From: Brevibacillus composti
Lineage (GTDB): Bacteria; Bacillota; Bacilli; Brevibacillales; Brevibacillaceae
Assembly: GCF_016406105.1 (NCBI RefSeq)
Contig: NZ_CP066308.1
Location: 693,501 to 757,500 of the forward strand
Length of the DNA stretch: 64,000 nt
Direction of reading: 5' to 3'
Within the stretch, counting starts at the first letter, position 1; each line of letters starts with the position of its first letter. Under the pieces are notes generated by a model. The model was not told where the DNA came from. It searched no databases and saw only the letters and a list, made by a program, of their open reading frames with translations. The translations under genes and the position numbers were made by a program. Shown piece after piece: positions 34,663 to 43,792 of the stretch.

Positions 34663-35909
34663 TGAAAACAGTGAAGACATTAAAAACAACCAAACGGGCG
34701 CTGCGGCGGTTTTTGCTGGAGACCCAACTGCTGCTGGATGGGCACCCGGATGACCCGGCCCCGCAGCTTCGCGACCAGGTACGGCGCGTGATCCGGCAGC
34801 TGGAATGCGTGCAGATTGATCCGGTAAATGCCGTCCGTCCCAACCAGCATCTGGTGCTGGCGGCGCGGATTCCCGGATACGAGCCGCAGGTGCTGGGCGA
34901 GCTGCTTACCGAAGGGGATTTCTTCGAGTACCTGGCCAATGCCGCCTGCGTCATCCCCATCGAGGACTACCCGATCTTTGAGCCGACGCGGCAGCGTATG
35001 CGCGAGCGGGTCCAGCCGCATCTCGACCAGCTCCGTCCAATTGCGGACAGCGTGCTGGAAAAGCTGCGTCAGGAAGGGCCGCTGCCGTCCAGAGCATTTG
35101 AATCGGATCTCAGGGTCCACGGGTACTGGGACAATGTCAGCGCCAAAACAAAAGCGACCTCGCACGCCCTGAATCTGCTCCTGGATGCGGCGGAGATCAC
35201 GATCGTCGGTCGCGAGGGGAACCAGCGCCTGTTCGATCTCACCAGCCGCGTCGTGCCGACAGATTTGTTGCAGCGGGGCAAAGAGATTCGGACGGAAGAG
35301 GCGCTGGACGCGCTCTTGGACAAGTACCTTCGGGCGTACCGCGTGTTTGAGCCGAGCGATCCGCGCTTTGGCTGGCAGCGGATGAGCGCGGGCGAGCGGC
35401 GGGCGGCTCTGGAGCGGCGCATTGCTTCGGGAGCAGTGATGCCGGTGGAAGTGGAGGGACTCCCCAAGCCTTATTACATCCTCGCGGCGGATCGCGAGCG
35501 GCTGCAGATGCAGAGCGACCATGTGCTGGCGTGGACCGAAGAGCGGGAGAGCGATGTTGAGGGGGAGGGAGCGATTCGGTTCCTGCCGCCTCTGGATAAT
35601 CTGCTGTGGAGCCGCAAGCGGTTGGAAGACCTGTTTTCCTTCGAGTACCGCTGGGAAATCTACACGCCGGCCGTCAAACGTCAGTACGGTTATTACGCCA
35701 TGCCGATATTGGCCGGAGACCGCCTGATCGGCCGCATGGACCCGCGCCTCGATAAAAAGAACCGTCATCTGACGGTACAGCTGCTGCAAATTGACCGGCA
35801 GGTGAAATTCACGAGAACGCTGAAGAAAAAGGTGCATGAAGCGCTGCAGGCATTCGCCGCTGCCCATGGCGCGGAGGCGGTTGCCATTGAACAAACCCGG
35901 CTGAAATAG
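34662..35909 (+). CDS. YcaQ/AlkX-like winged-helix DNA glycosylase
   Basis: 415 residues from ATG 34662 behind GGAGGTG. HTH_42 (formerly DUF1006) family: the N-terminal helices end with QLECVQIDPVNAVRPNQHLVL, whose QxD motif corresponds to the catalytic site of YcaQ-type glycosylases, and the middle holds RVHGYWDNVSAKTK. The C-terminal half has RFLPPLDNLLWSRKRLEDLF and GDRLIGRMDPRLDKK. Characterised relatives unhook interstrand crosslinks or excise alkylated bases; AlkZ relatives protect producers of DNA-crosslinking antibiotics. The overlap with an exporter gene suggests a shared role in resisting a DNA-damaging compound, which is inference. Confidence 0.85.
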   Translation: MKTVKTLKTTKRALRRFLLETQLLLDGHPDDPAPQLRDQVRRVIRQLECVQIDPVNAVRPNQHLVLAARIPGYEPQVLGELLTEGDFFEYLANAACVIPIEDYPIFEPTRQRMRERVQPHLDQLRPIADSVLEKLRQEGPLPSRAFESDLRVHGYWDNVSAKTKATSHALNLLLDAAEITIVGREGNQRLFDLTSRVVPTDLLQRGKEIRTEEALDALLDKYLRAYRVFEPSDPRFGWQRMSAGERRAALERRIASGAVMPVEVEGLPKPYYILAADRERLQMQSDHVLAWTEERESDVEGEGAIRFLPPLDNLLWSRKRLEDLFSFEYRWEIYTPAVKRQYGYYAMPILAGDRLIGRMDPRLDKKNRHLTVQLLQIDRQVKFTRTLKKKVHEALQAFAAAHGAEAVAIEQTRLK

Positions 35910-35961
35910 GGAGCACTCTCTTGCCAATAAGTATCACATCTGGAAAAATATCCGCCAAAGC

Positions 35962-36027
35962 ATGACAATTGTCATATCCTCTTCTTGACGTTTATGACTA
36001 CAGCTCGCCGTCCACAATTTCTATAAT
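35962..36027 (+). promoter_or_regulatory. Candidate DesR operator and des promoter
   Basis: A perfect palindrome ATGACAATTGTCAT (35962-35975) is followed by a related, imperfect TTGACGTTTATGAC (35985-35998). A consensus -10 TATAAT lies at 36022-36027, while the -35 position (about 35999-36004, TACAGC) is poor. A strong -10 with a weak -35 and upstream tandem sites is the layout expected for activation by phosphorylated DesR. The assignment follows from position and from the desKR genes downstream. Confidence 0.7.
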
Positions 36028-36096
36028 GGAGAGAGTCAGTGAAGGTCTAACGTTCTTGAACGTCCCCCACGCGTCAACACGAGGAGGAAACAATTG

Positions 36097-37122
36097 ATGC
36101 ATGATACCCGGATTTCCCAATTGAAAAAGATCATCGCTCCTTTCGAAAAAACCAACACCATGTCGAGCATTTGGCAGTTGATCAACACCCTGGTTCCCTT
36201 GATTATCCTCTGGTATGCGGCCTATCAGACACTGTCGGTCTCGTATTGGCTCACCTTTCCGCTCCTGATTGTTGCGGCTGGATTTGTCATCCGCACGTTT
36301 ATCATCTTTCACGACTGCTGCCACCAGTCTTTCTTCAAAAGCCGGCTGGCGAATGACATCCTGGGCACCATCACCGGCGTGCTGACCGTCGTTCCGTATG
36401 AACAATGGAAGCTCAGCCACTCCATCCACCACGCGACCAGCAGCAACCTCGACAAGCGGGGAGTGGGCGACATCTGGATCCTGACCGTAGACGAGTACTT
36501 GTCGGCCCCTCTTTGGAAACGCTTCGCGTACCGGGTCTACCGAAATCCTTTCGTCATGTTCGGGATCGGTCCGATCTTTGTGTTTTTGATTCAGTACCGC
36601 TTTAACCGCAAAGGCGCGAGAAGAAAAGAGCGACTGAATACGTACCTGACGAATGTATTGATCGTTCTTTTGTATGCCGCCCTGATCTGGGCGATCGGCT
36701 GGCAGGCGTTTCTCTTGATTCAAGGTCCGATCTTTTTCATCTCCGGCTTCTTGGGCATTTGGCTGTTCTATGTGCAGCATCAGTTCGAGGATACCTATTA
36801 TGAGAATGAAGACCAGTGGAGCTACGTAAAGGCGGCTGTGGAAGGCAGCTCCTACTACAAGCTGCCGAAGCCGCTGCAGTGGGTGACGGGCAATATCGGC
36901 TTTCACCACGTCCACCACTTGAGTCCCAAAGTGCCGAACTACTATTTGGAGCAGGCGCATAACTCCACTCCGCCTCTGCAGAAGGCCACGACGATCACGC
37001 TGGCGACCAGTCTCAAGTCGCTCCGGTTCCGCCTCTGGGATGAACAGGGCAAACGGTTCATCAGCTTTAAGGAACTGAACGCGTTTTACCGCAAAGCGAA
37101 GTCCGCGACTGAAAGCATATAA
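36097..37122 (+). CDS. des: Acyl-lipid fatty acid desaturase Des
   Basis: 341 residues from ATG 36097 behind GAGGAGG (an adjacent TTG 36094 is possible). Membrane di-iron desaturase: the three histidine boxes are FHDCCHQ (His 72 and 76), HSIHH and HHVHH near the C-terminus, separated by hydrophobic helices (LINTLVPLIILWYAAYQTL and others). It introduces a cis double bond into existing membrane phospholipid acyl chains, with oxygen and ferredoxin or flavodoxin, to restore fluidity in the cold. It precedes desK-desR, as in Bacillus subtilis, supporting this name. Confidence 0.93.
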   Translation: MHDTRISQLKKIIAPFEKTNTMSSIWQLINTLVPLIILWYAAYQTLSVSYWLTFPLLIVAAGFVIRTFIIFHDCCHQSFFKSRLANDILGTITGVLTVVPYEQWKLSHSIHHATSSNLDKRGVGDIWILTVDEYLSAPLWKRFAYRVYRNPFVMFGIGPIFVFLIQYRFNRKGARRKERLNTYLTNVLIVLLYAALIWAIGWQAFLLIQGPIFFISGFLGIWLFYVQHQFEDTYYENEDQWSYVKAAVEGSSYYKLPKPLQWVTGNIGFHHVHHLSPKVPNYYLEQAHNSTPPLQKATTITLATSLKSLRFRLWDEQGKRFISFKELNAFYRKAKSATESI

Positions 37123-37205
37123 AGCCATCTGGAAGGAAATAAACCTGCCATCAGCCCGGCAATTCCGCTACACTAGAGAGAAGCGGCAAAAAAGGTGGGT
37201 GGTCC

Positions 37206-38345
37206 ATGCAGAAGTGGTATCAAATCCTTCATAAAAATACAGGCCTGAGTCCGTACGTATGGGTCGTTTTCTATATTCTTCCGTTTTACTTTATCTTCCG
37301 GTCCTCCTCCATGTATGAGGTCGTGATCGGAATCGTCATGATTCTGGGCTTTTTCATCTGCTACGTGTTTTCGCTGTTGTCCAAAGGCAGGATGATCTAC
37401 TTTTGGACCAGTTTGCAGATCGTGATCTCCATCCTCATGACCCTCTTGTTCGGCTATGTCTACTTCGCACTTTTTCTAGCCTTTTTTATCGGCAATATCC
37501 AGAACAAGATCGGCTTTTTTACCTTGTACACGATCCATCTGATCAGCACGGTCGTCACGGTCAACCTGGGCTTTATTCTCAAAAATTCGGAGATGATTAC
37601 CCAGCTGCCTTTTGTGCTGGTCAGCATGATCGCTGTCATCCTGCTGCCCGTTACGACGTACAACCGCAACAAGCGGGAGAAGCTGGAGGGACAGCTGGAG
37701 GACGCCAACAAGCGCATCTCGGAGCTGGTCAAGCTGGAAGAGCGTCAGCGCATCGCGCGCGATTTGCATGATACGCTCGGACAGAAGCTTTCCCTGATCG
37801 GCCTGAAGAGCGATTTGGCGAACAAACTGTGGAACAAAGACCCGGTCCGGGCACAGATCGAAATCAGCGAGATCCGGCAGACGGCGCGAATCGCCCTGAA
37901 GGAAGTCAGGGAGATGGTGACCCAGATGCGGGGGACGCGGCTGGAGGATGAAATCTACCGCATCCGGCAGATCTTGAAAGCGGCGGAGATTGAATTCACG
38001 CTCGAAGGCGACCCCAATCTGACCAATACCGCACTGATGACGGAGAATGTCCTCAGCATGTGCCTGAAGGAAGCCGTGACCAACATCGTCAAGCACAGCA
38101 ATGCCACCTGTTGCGCCATCGCGATTGAGCCGGGCCGGACCGATCTGATCGTCCAGGTCAAGGACAACGGGATCGGCATCGGAGGGGAATCGCTGTCGGC
38201 CAAAGGAAACGGGTTGCGCGGGATGAGAGAGCGGCTGGAATTCGTCAATGGAAGCATGGAAATCCTCTCTTCGGAGAGCGGAACAACCGTGATGTTGCGG
38301 GTGCCAAATGTCTTCAAGCAAATGGAAAAGGAGGCGGGGGTATGA
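37206..38345 (+). CDS. desK: Thermosensor histidine kinase DesK
   Basis: 379 residues from ATG 37206 behind AAAGGTGGG. Five hydrophobic segments in the first 155 residues form the thickness/temperature sensor. A linker coiled coil (REKLEGQLEDANKRISEL) leads to the HisKA_3 phosphorylation site RQRIARDLHDTLGQKLSLIG, with His 188 at the same number as in B. subtilis DesK. The HATPase domain has the N-box (CLKEAVTNIVKHSNA), VKDNGIGIGG and GNGLRGMRERLE. It acts as kinase when membrane lipids are ordered and as phosphatase when fluid. It overlaps desR by 4 bases. Confidence 0.93.
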   Translation: MQKWYQILHKNTGLSPYVWVVFYILPFYFIFRSSSMYEVVIGIVMILGFFICYVFSLLSKGRMIYFWTSLQIVISILMTLLFGYVYFALFLAFFIGNIQNKIGFFTLYTIHLISTVVTVNLGFILKNSEMITQLPFVLVSMIAVILLPVTTYNRNKREKLEGQLEDANKRISELVKLEERQRIARDLHDTLGQKLSLIGLKSDLANKLWNKDPVRAQIEISEIRQTARIALKEVREMVTQMRGTRLEDEIYRIRQILKAAEIEFTLEGDPNLTNTALMTENVLSMCLKEAVTNIVKHSNATCCAIAIEPGRTDLIVQVKDNGIGIGGESLSAKGNGLRGMRERLEFVNGSMEILSSESGTTVMLRVPNVFKQMEKEAGV

Positions 38346-38941
38346 TTCGCATTGTGATTGCCGAGGATCAGCGCATGCTGCTGGGCGCACTTGCTTCCCT
38401 GCTCGACCTGGAAGAAGATATGGAGGTCGTCGGGCGGGCCAGCAATGGCGAGGATGCCGTCAAGCTCGTACACCTGCACAAGCCGGATATTTGCATCATG
38501 GATATCGAGATGCCGGTGAAGAGCGGACTCGAAGCCGCAGAGGAATTGAGGGGCTGCGGCTGCAAGGTGATGATTCTGACCACCTTTGCCCGTCCCGGCT
38601 ATTTTGAGCGGGCGCTGAAAGCGGGAGCCCACGGCTACCTCTTGAAAGACAGCCCGAGCGAAGAGCTGGCCAGCTCCATCCGCAGCATCATGGCGGGGCG
38701 GCGCATCTACGCATCAGAACTGGTGGATGAGGCGTACGGGCAGGAAAATCCGCTGACCGAGCGGGAAAAAGAAGTGCTGCTGCTCATCGCCGACGGAAAA
38801 AACACCAAAGAAATTGCCAGCCAGCTCTTTCTGACCACCGGAACCGTCCGCAACTACATCTCCACGATTCTCGACAAGCTGGGCGTCAGCAACCGGATCG
38901 AAGCGATCATGCGGTTCAAAGAACAGGGATGGTTCAAATAG
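38342..38941 (+). CDS. desR: Response regulator DesR
   Basis: 199 residues from ATG 38342, overlapping the desK stop. NarL/FixJ family: the receiver has the acidic pair in IVIAEDQ, phospho-acceptor Asp 54 in CIMDIEMP, and Lys in YLLKDSPSEE. The C-terminal LuxR-type HTH reads LTEREKEVLLLIADGKNTKE, then IASQLFLTTGTVRNYIS. It should activate des through the operator candidates upstream of that gene. Confidence 0.93.
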   Translation: MIRIVIAEDQRMLLGALASLLDLEEDMEVVGRASNGEDAVKLVHLHKPDICIMDIEMPVKSGLEAAEELRGCGCKVMILTTFARPGYFERALKAGAHGYLLKDSPSEELASSIRSIMAGRRIYASELVDEAYGQENPLTEREKEVLLLIADGKNTKEIASQLFLTTGTVRNYISTILDKLGVSNRIEAIMRFKEQGWFK

Positions 38942-38955
38942 CGCAGACAGAGCGG

Positions 38956-38991
38956 AAAACTCGGGCGGGAAATCGCTTGAGTTTTTTTTCT
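38956..38991 (+). terminator. Terminator after desR
   Basis: AAAACTC (38956-38962) pairs with GAGTTTT (38979-38985), continuing into a run of T. It closes the des-desK-desR unit. Confidence 0.75.
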
Positions 38992-39085
38992 TTCTTATAG
39001 ATAATGTGGGTGCATGATATTACGGGTGAACGGAGCCGCGGAGAAAGCCGGTTCCCCCCCGTATGCCGGAAATGGAGAGCAAGCC

Positions 39086-39961
39086 TTGAAAACCTTTAAG
39101 AAAGTCTATATCGAGATTACCAGTGTGTGCAATCTGGCCTGCAGCTTTTGCCCCCAAACGGGCCGACAGGCCAATTTCCTCAAAACCGATGTGTTTGCGG
39201 CCACGCTCGATCAGATCAAACCGCATACGAAGTATATCTACCTGCATGTCAAAGGGGAGCCGCTGCTTCATCCCCGGATAGACGAGCTCCTGGACATCGC
39301 CCACGAGAAGGGCTTTAAGGTCAATATCACGACAAATGGCACGCTGATTCAGAAAAACAGACACAAGCTCCTGGGGAAACCGGCGCTTCGCCAGATGAAC
39401 TTTTCCCTGCACAGCTTTGACGGCCACGAAGGTTCGGTGGACAGAGAAGGCTATCTCCGCAACATCCTGTCGTTCGTACAGGAGGCGGCGGAGCAGGGCG
39501 TCATCATCTCCTACCGCTTGTGGAATTTGCAGAAAGAGGACCTTAGCAGCGGGGAGAAGAGGAGGAACCGGGAGACGCTGGAACTCCTCGAAAAAGCGTA
39601 CAGCCTCGACTACCGGATCGAAGAAAAAGTCGTTCCCGGGGGCGGGGTCAAGATTGCCGAGCGGATCTACTTGAACCAGGATCATGAATTTCGCTGGCCC
39701 AGCCTGGACGCGCCGGAGGACGACGGAAAAGGCTTTTGCCACGGGCTGCGCACCCAGGCCGCGATTCTGGTGGATGGGACGGTGGTGCCTTGCTGCCTGG
39801 ACGGGGAGGGCGTCATCAATCTCGGCAATATTCACCGGACCTCCTTTTCGGAAATTGTCGAAGGGGAGCGGGCCAACAACATCTACGAAGGCTTTTCCCG
39901 CCGGGAAGCGGTCGAGGAGCTATGCCGCAAATGCGGCTACCGCCAGCGCTTCGGGACGTAG
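39086..39961 (+). CDS. Radical SAM/SPASM-domain enzyme
   Basis: 291 residues from TTG 39086, preferred over ATG 39014 because GGAG lies 8-9 bases before it and the family normally begins just before KKVYIEITSVCNLACSFC. That motif provides the three cysteines for the radical SAM 4Fe-4S cluster. The barrel continues with HVKGEPLLHPRIDELL and VNITTNGTLI. A C-terminal SPASM-type region with GTVVPCCLDGEGVINLGNI and CRKCGYR probably binds a second cluster. Such enzymes modify peptides or act in cofactor synthesis, but no precursor peptide or partner gene was found nearby. Confidence 0.88.
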   Translation: MKTFKKVYIEITSVCNLACSFCPQTGRQANFLKTDVFAATLDQIKPHTKYIYLHVKGEPLLHPRIDELLDIAHEKGFKVNITTNGTLIQKNRHKLLGKPALRQMNFSLHSFDGHEGSVDREGYLRNILSFVQEAAEQGVIISYRLWNLQKEDLSSGEKRRNRETLELLEKAYSLDYRIEEKVVPGGGVKIAERIYLNQDHEFRWPSLDAPEDDGKGFCHGLRTQAAILVDGTVVPCCLDGEGVINLGNIHRTSFSEIVEGERANNIYEGFSRREAVEELCRKCGYRQRFGT

Positions 39962-40082
39962 ACGAAAGGGCGGGATGCCGGCCGCCCAGCGAGTGGTATC
40001 GCAGACTTTGCCGCGGCAGACCGAGGTTTTTGGCCGCCCGCGTAATGTTTTAGCCGGCTTCCTCCAGAACGAGGCGGAACTT

Positions 40083-40323
40083 GTTTTTGGCGATCAGCAT
40101 CTGGGGATCCTCATTGGATGCGCTGATGACCACGCAGCGGACAGGCGTTGCGCTCGTCGAGCCGAGCCGTCTGACCACGCGCTCTTCGAGGACGCGGATC
40201 AATTTGGACTGCAGCGAGATGGGCATGGAGTTGATCTCGTCCAAAAACAGCGTTCCGTCCTGGGCGTACTCGAACAATCCGGTCTGATCGGCGGCTCCGG
40301 TAAAGGCTTCTTTTGCCGAGCCA
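40083..40323 (-). pseudogene. Sigma-54 activator AAA+ fragment
   Basis: A reverse-strand frame encodes the middle of a sigma-54 activator: FGSAKEAFTGAADQTGLFEY, with EAFTGA as the sigma-54-contacting loop (normally GAFTGA), then GTLFLDEINSMPISLQSKL with Walker B, and SASNEDPQMLIAKNKFR. The Walker A region, N-terminal sensor and C-terminal HTH are missing; coding similarity ends near 40083. Confidence 0.8.
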
Positions 40324-40446
40324 AACAAGGCGCTCTCCGTCGCCGACCGCGGCTACGTGCTGGAGCACGGCGAGATCAGGCTTCACGACTCCGCGCAAAA
40401 TCTGCGCGAGCAGGACAATGTAAAAAAAGCGTATCTGGGCCGATAG
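40324..40446 (+). pseudogene. LivF-type ABC ATPase, C-terminal fragment
   Basis: A forward frame reads NKALSVADRGYVLEHGEIRL, then a tail ending in VKKAYLGR before TAG 40444. This is the C-terminus of a branched-chain amino-acid ABC ATPase (LivF), with the GYVLEHGEI strand following the missing H-loop. It directly abuts the sigma-54 fragment, so two deletions, or one rearrangement, joined unrelated genes. Confidence 0.75.
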
Positions 40447-40714
40447 TCGAGCGCTTCGCACAAGCGCCGTCTCCCCGAATCATCTGCAGCTTGGAAAAGC
40501 ACGGGCTTGCCGTCCGTGCTCTTCTTGACGTACCGGACTTGCGCAGCCCTGCCCAGCGGAGCAGGCAGTAGTCTGGGAGAGGGTGGCAAAAAAGGAAAAG
40601 CACGATGCAAAAAACGATTCCCTCGTTTATGATAGGATGGAGTGTCTATTATTACATAAGCGAAAAAAGAGGACCGCGCGTCCTCGGGACCATGGCAGTA
40701 ATGGAGGAGAAACC

Positions 40715-41701
40715 ATGAACAGAAAAATCAGAGTGGGAATTGTCGGGTACGGAAACCTGGGGAAGGGGACCGTTGCGGCGATCGGGCAATGTCCGGACAT
40801 GGAGCTGGTCGCCATTTTTACCCGCCGGGAGCCGGAGAGCATCGCCGTTCAGAATCCGAGCGTAAAGGTCTTACATATTTCCGAGGCGGAGGCGTATACC
40901 GGGGAGATTGATGTCATGATCCTGTGCGGCGGTTCCGCGACCGATCTTCCGGAGCAGGGGCCTGCTTTTGCCCGTCTTTTCAACACGGTGGACAGCTACG
41001 ATACGCACGCCAAGATTCCTGAATATTTCCAAGTGGTAGACAATGCGGCCAAAGAAGGCGGGAAAACCAGCATCATCTCCGTGGGCTGGGACCCGGGCTT
41101 GTTCTCGATCAATCGCCTGATGGCCGAAGCGATCCTGCCCAACGGGGAGAATTACACGTTTTGGGGGAAAGGACTGAGCCAGGGGCATTCGGATGCGGTG
41201 CGCCGGGTGAAGGGAGTAAAAGGCGGCGTCCAGTACACGGTGCCGATGGAAGAAGCCATCAAGCGGGTGAGAAGCGGCGAAAATCCCCAGCTGACCACAG
41301 CGGAAAAGCATCAGCGGATCTGCTATGTCGTCGCGGAAGAGGGGTATGACCGCTCTAAGATCGAGCAGGACATCGTGACCATGCCGAACTATTTCGCAGA
41401 CTATGACACGGTTGTCCACTTCATCACCGAAGAAGAGCTGAAAGCCAATCATTCCAAACTGCCCCACGGCGGTTTCGTCATCCGCGGCGGCAAGACGGGG
41501 GAGGCGCATCATCAGGTGATCGAGTTTTCGCTCAAGCTGGACAGCAATCCCGAATTTACCGCCAGCGTGCTGGTCGCCTATGCTCGCGCTGCGTATCGCT
41601 TGCACCTGGAGGGGCAGACGGGAGCGAAAACGGTCTTTGAGGTGGCGCCTGTCTACTTGTCGCCTAAGTCTGCGGAAGAGCTGAGAAAAGAACTGCTGTA
41701 A
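40715..41701 (+). CDS. ddh: meso-Diaminopimelate D-dehydrogenase
   Basis: 328 residues from ATG 40715 behind ATGGAGGAG. An N-terminal Rossmann motif (VGIVGYGNLGKGTVAAI) binds NADP. The middle has LCGGSATDLPEQGPAF and FNTVDSYDTHAKIP, followed by SVGWDPGLFSINRLMAEA and FWGKGLSQGHSDAVRRVKGV, substrate-binding segments of Ddh. The enzyme makes meso-diaminopimelate from tetrahydrodipicolinate, ammonia and NADPH in one step, a shortcut of the lysine/peptidoglycan pathway found in only some Bacillales. The gene stands alone, with an IS1182-family element directly downstream. Confidence 0.92.
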   Translation: MNRKIRVGIVGYGNLGKGTVAAIGQCPDMELVAIFTRREPESIAVQNPSVKVLHISEAEAYTGEIDVMILCGGSATDLPEQGPAFARLFNTVDSYDTHAKIPEYFQVVDNAAKEGGKTSIISVGWDPGLFSINRLMAEAILPNGENYTFWGKGLSQGHSDAVRRVKGVKGGVQYTVPMEEAIKRVRSGENPQLTTAEKHQRICYVVAEEGYDRSKIEQDIVTMPNYFADYDTVVHFITEEELKANHSKLPHGGFVIRGGKTGEAHHQVIEFSLKLDSNPEFTASVLVAYARAAYRLHLEGQTGAKTVFEVAPVYLSPKSAEELRKELL

Positions 41702-41726
41702 TGCCTAGCACCCGAAATAGTGGTTG

Positions 41727-43655
41727 CAAAAAAAGGGGCTGTCCAGAAAGTCAGCATAAACTGACTTCTGGGCGCCCCGTTTTTGTTGAATGTAAAAAAT
41801 AAGCACAAAAAAACCGTCTTTTCTTGTAAAATGGAAGTTACCACACTACCAATTCAAGAAAGGACGATTTTCTTGCGTAATCGGACGACTACTAATCATG
41901 ATTATACCATGCAACTGGCTCTTCCTCTACAGGATGTGGAAGAAAAAATGATGCCCACGCGACATCTTGCCCCTACCTTCAAACCGTACGATAACAAGCA
42001 GGCTCAGATGATTCTGGATTTGGAGATGTATGTTCCCACCCATCATGTGGCTCGTGTCATTGATGAAATGATCGAAGCCATTCCGGATCAGCAGTTGTTT
42101 GCTCATTACACGGGCGGAGGCCGCAGTTCCTACCATCCCAAAATGATGCTTAAGGTGATCCTTTACGGCTACTCACAAAAGGTTTATTCCTGCCGCGGTA
42201 TTGAAAAGCTGTTGCGTGAGAACCTCCCGGCCATGTGGCTGGCGGCGATGCAGCAGCCTGACTTCCGTACCTTGAACGATTTTCGCGGCGTGCGCATGAA
42301 AGCGTTCATGGACGAACTGTTTGAAACGATGATCCGCAAGCTCATCGCGGACAACTACATTTCGATGGAGCAGTACTTTTTGGATGGCACAAAGATTGAA
42401 GCCGATGCGAACAAGTACTCTTTTGTGTGGAAAAAATCCACGCTTCGCTTCGAGGAAAAGCTCAAGGAAAAGGTGCAGGCCACCCTTGCGCATATTCATA
42501 CGCTCACGCAGCAAGAAGCTGGCGAATATGCAGCGGCAGACCCGGAAGAGCTCCCTGCCAAGCTCGAAGAAGCAGCGGCCGTGCTGGAGGAAAGAGTCGA
42601 AGGCTTAACCGAACAGCTCACGCAGACCAGCGGCAGCGAAGAGCGGAAAGCCTTGCGCAAAGCGCGCAGTGCCTTGAAGAGGCCGCTGAAACAGATTCGG
42701 AAGGATTTCCTTCCTCGCTTCGCCAAGTATGAGCAGCAGAAAGCCTGCTTTGGCGATCGCAACAGCTACTCGAAAACCGATCCGGACGCCACGTTTATGC
42801 GCATGAAGGAAGATCACATGAAAAATGGCCAACTGAAGCCAGGCTACAATGTGCAAATGGCCACGGAAAACCAGTTTGTTTTGTTCTACAGCATCCATCA
42901 GCGTCCTACGGATACACGATGCTTTATTCCGCATATGGAGCGATTGGCGGCGTCTTCGTTGCCGATGCCCAAAACCGTGATTGCCGACGCTGGCTATGGC
43001 AGCGAGGAAAACTACTTGTATGCGATGGGCGAAGAAAAACAGCCGCGATTTGAGTTTCTCATACCCTACGGCAACTATTTGAAGGAGAAAACCCGACGAT
43101 ACCAGAAGGACATCCGGCACGCTTCCAACTGGACGTATGAAGAGCAGGATGATCGCTTTGTTTGCCCGAATGGTCGATACGTTCGCTTTAAGAAATACCA
43201 GACGAAAAAAAACGCTTCTGGCCTGGAGCAAAGCTTCAAGATCTATGAATGTGAGGATTGTAGCGATTGCCCGCTCAAGCTCTCGTGCACCAAAGCAAAA
43301 GGGAATCGCCAGGTACACTGGAACACGATATGGGAAGAGTTAAAGGCAAAGGCCAAAAGAGCCCTTGAGGATGACGAGAAGTCCGCGATCTATGCTCGGC
43401 GTAAAGTGGAGGTAGAAAGCGTGTTCGGTCACCTCAAGGGCAACCGGTCGTTCCGACGGTTCTCCTTACGGGGGCTGGACAAGGTTCACGTCGAGTTTGG
43501 GATTGTGGCATTGGCCCACAATCTATTGAAAGTGGCAGGCATCCGCCTCGCTACTTTCCTGCAAAAGCAGCCGCACAAAAAAGTTGGACGGAAAACATTA
43601 CGTTTTTCCGCCCAACTTTTTATTTTGGGGACTTATTGGACAGCCCCTTTTTTTG
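41727..43655 (+). mobile_element. IS1182-family insertion sequence
   Basis: About 1.93 kb with clear terminal inverted repeats: CAAAAAAAGGGGCTGTCC (41727-41744) on the left is repeated as the complement at 43638-43655 on the right, with partial extension (AGAAAGTC against AATAAGTC). A short hairpin (AGTCAG/CTGACT) near the left end and a strong one near the right end (AAAGTTGG/CCAACTTT, about 43580-43620) may insulate the element. It inserted 25 bases after ddh. No target duplication was identified with confidence. Confidence 0.88.
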
Positions 43656-43792
43656 TCTACTTTTGGGAACGTGGCCGCAGCGAGAAGAAGCACAAAGGCT
43701 CGCAGAAGAATCATGCTCCCGTGCGAGCGACTGTGGAGCCCCCGCCCAGCGGAATAGCGGCCCACGGGATAAAGGGGCGCAACGTGGGATGA
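41873..43792 (+). CDS. IS1182-family transposase
   Basis: 639 residues from TTG 41873, behind AGAAAGGA. N-terminal DUF772-like region (HHVARVIDEMIEAIPDQQLF, PKMMLKVILYGYSQKVYSCR), then the DDE core: Asp in YFLDGTKIEADANK, Asp in TVIADAGYGSEENY, and Glu in RRKVEVESVFGHLKG. A Cys-rich segment (CEDCSDCPLKLSC) lies before the last block. The reading frame has no stop inside the element and runs through the right inverted repeat to 43792, so the last 45 or so residues come from flanking DNA. The catalytic residues are intact. Confidence 0.88.
   Translation: MRNRTTTNHDYTMQLALPLQDVEEKMMPTRHLAPTFKPYDNKQAQMILDLEMYVPTHHVARVIDEMIEAIPDQQLFAHYTGGGRSSYHPKMMLKVILYGYSQKVYSCRGIEKLLRENLPAMWLAAMQQPDFRTLNDFRGVRMKAFMDELFETMIRKLIADNYISMEQYFLDGTKIEADANKYSFVWKKSTLRFEEKLKEKVQATLAHIHTLTQQEAGEYAAADPEELPAKLEEAAAVLEERVEGLTEQLTQTSGSEERKALRKARSALKRPLKQIRKDFLPRFAKYEQQKACFGDRNSYSKTDPDATFMRMKEDHMKNGQLKPGYNVQMATENQFVLFYSIHQRPTDTRCFIPHMERLAASSLPMPKTVIADAGYGSEENYLYAMGEEKQPRFEFLIPYGNYLKEKTRRYQKDIRHASNWTYEEQDDRFVCPNGRYVRFKKYQTKKNASGLEQSFKIYECEDCSDCPLKLSCTKAKGNRQVHWNTIWEELKAKAKRALEDDEKSAIYARRKVEVESVFGHLKGNRSFRRFSLRGLDKVHVEFGIVALAHNLLKVAGIRLATFLQKQPHKKVGRKTLRFSAQLFILGTYWTAPFFVYFWERGRSEKKHKGSQKNHAPVRATVEPPPSGIAAHGIKGRNVG

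Noticed and set aside
40376-40610. Reverse-strand frames after the LivF fragment
   Set aside because: Overlapping frames without motifs; no family recognised, so treated as non-coding.
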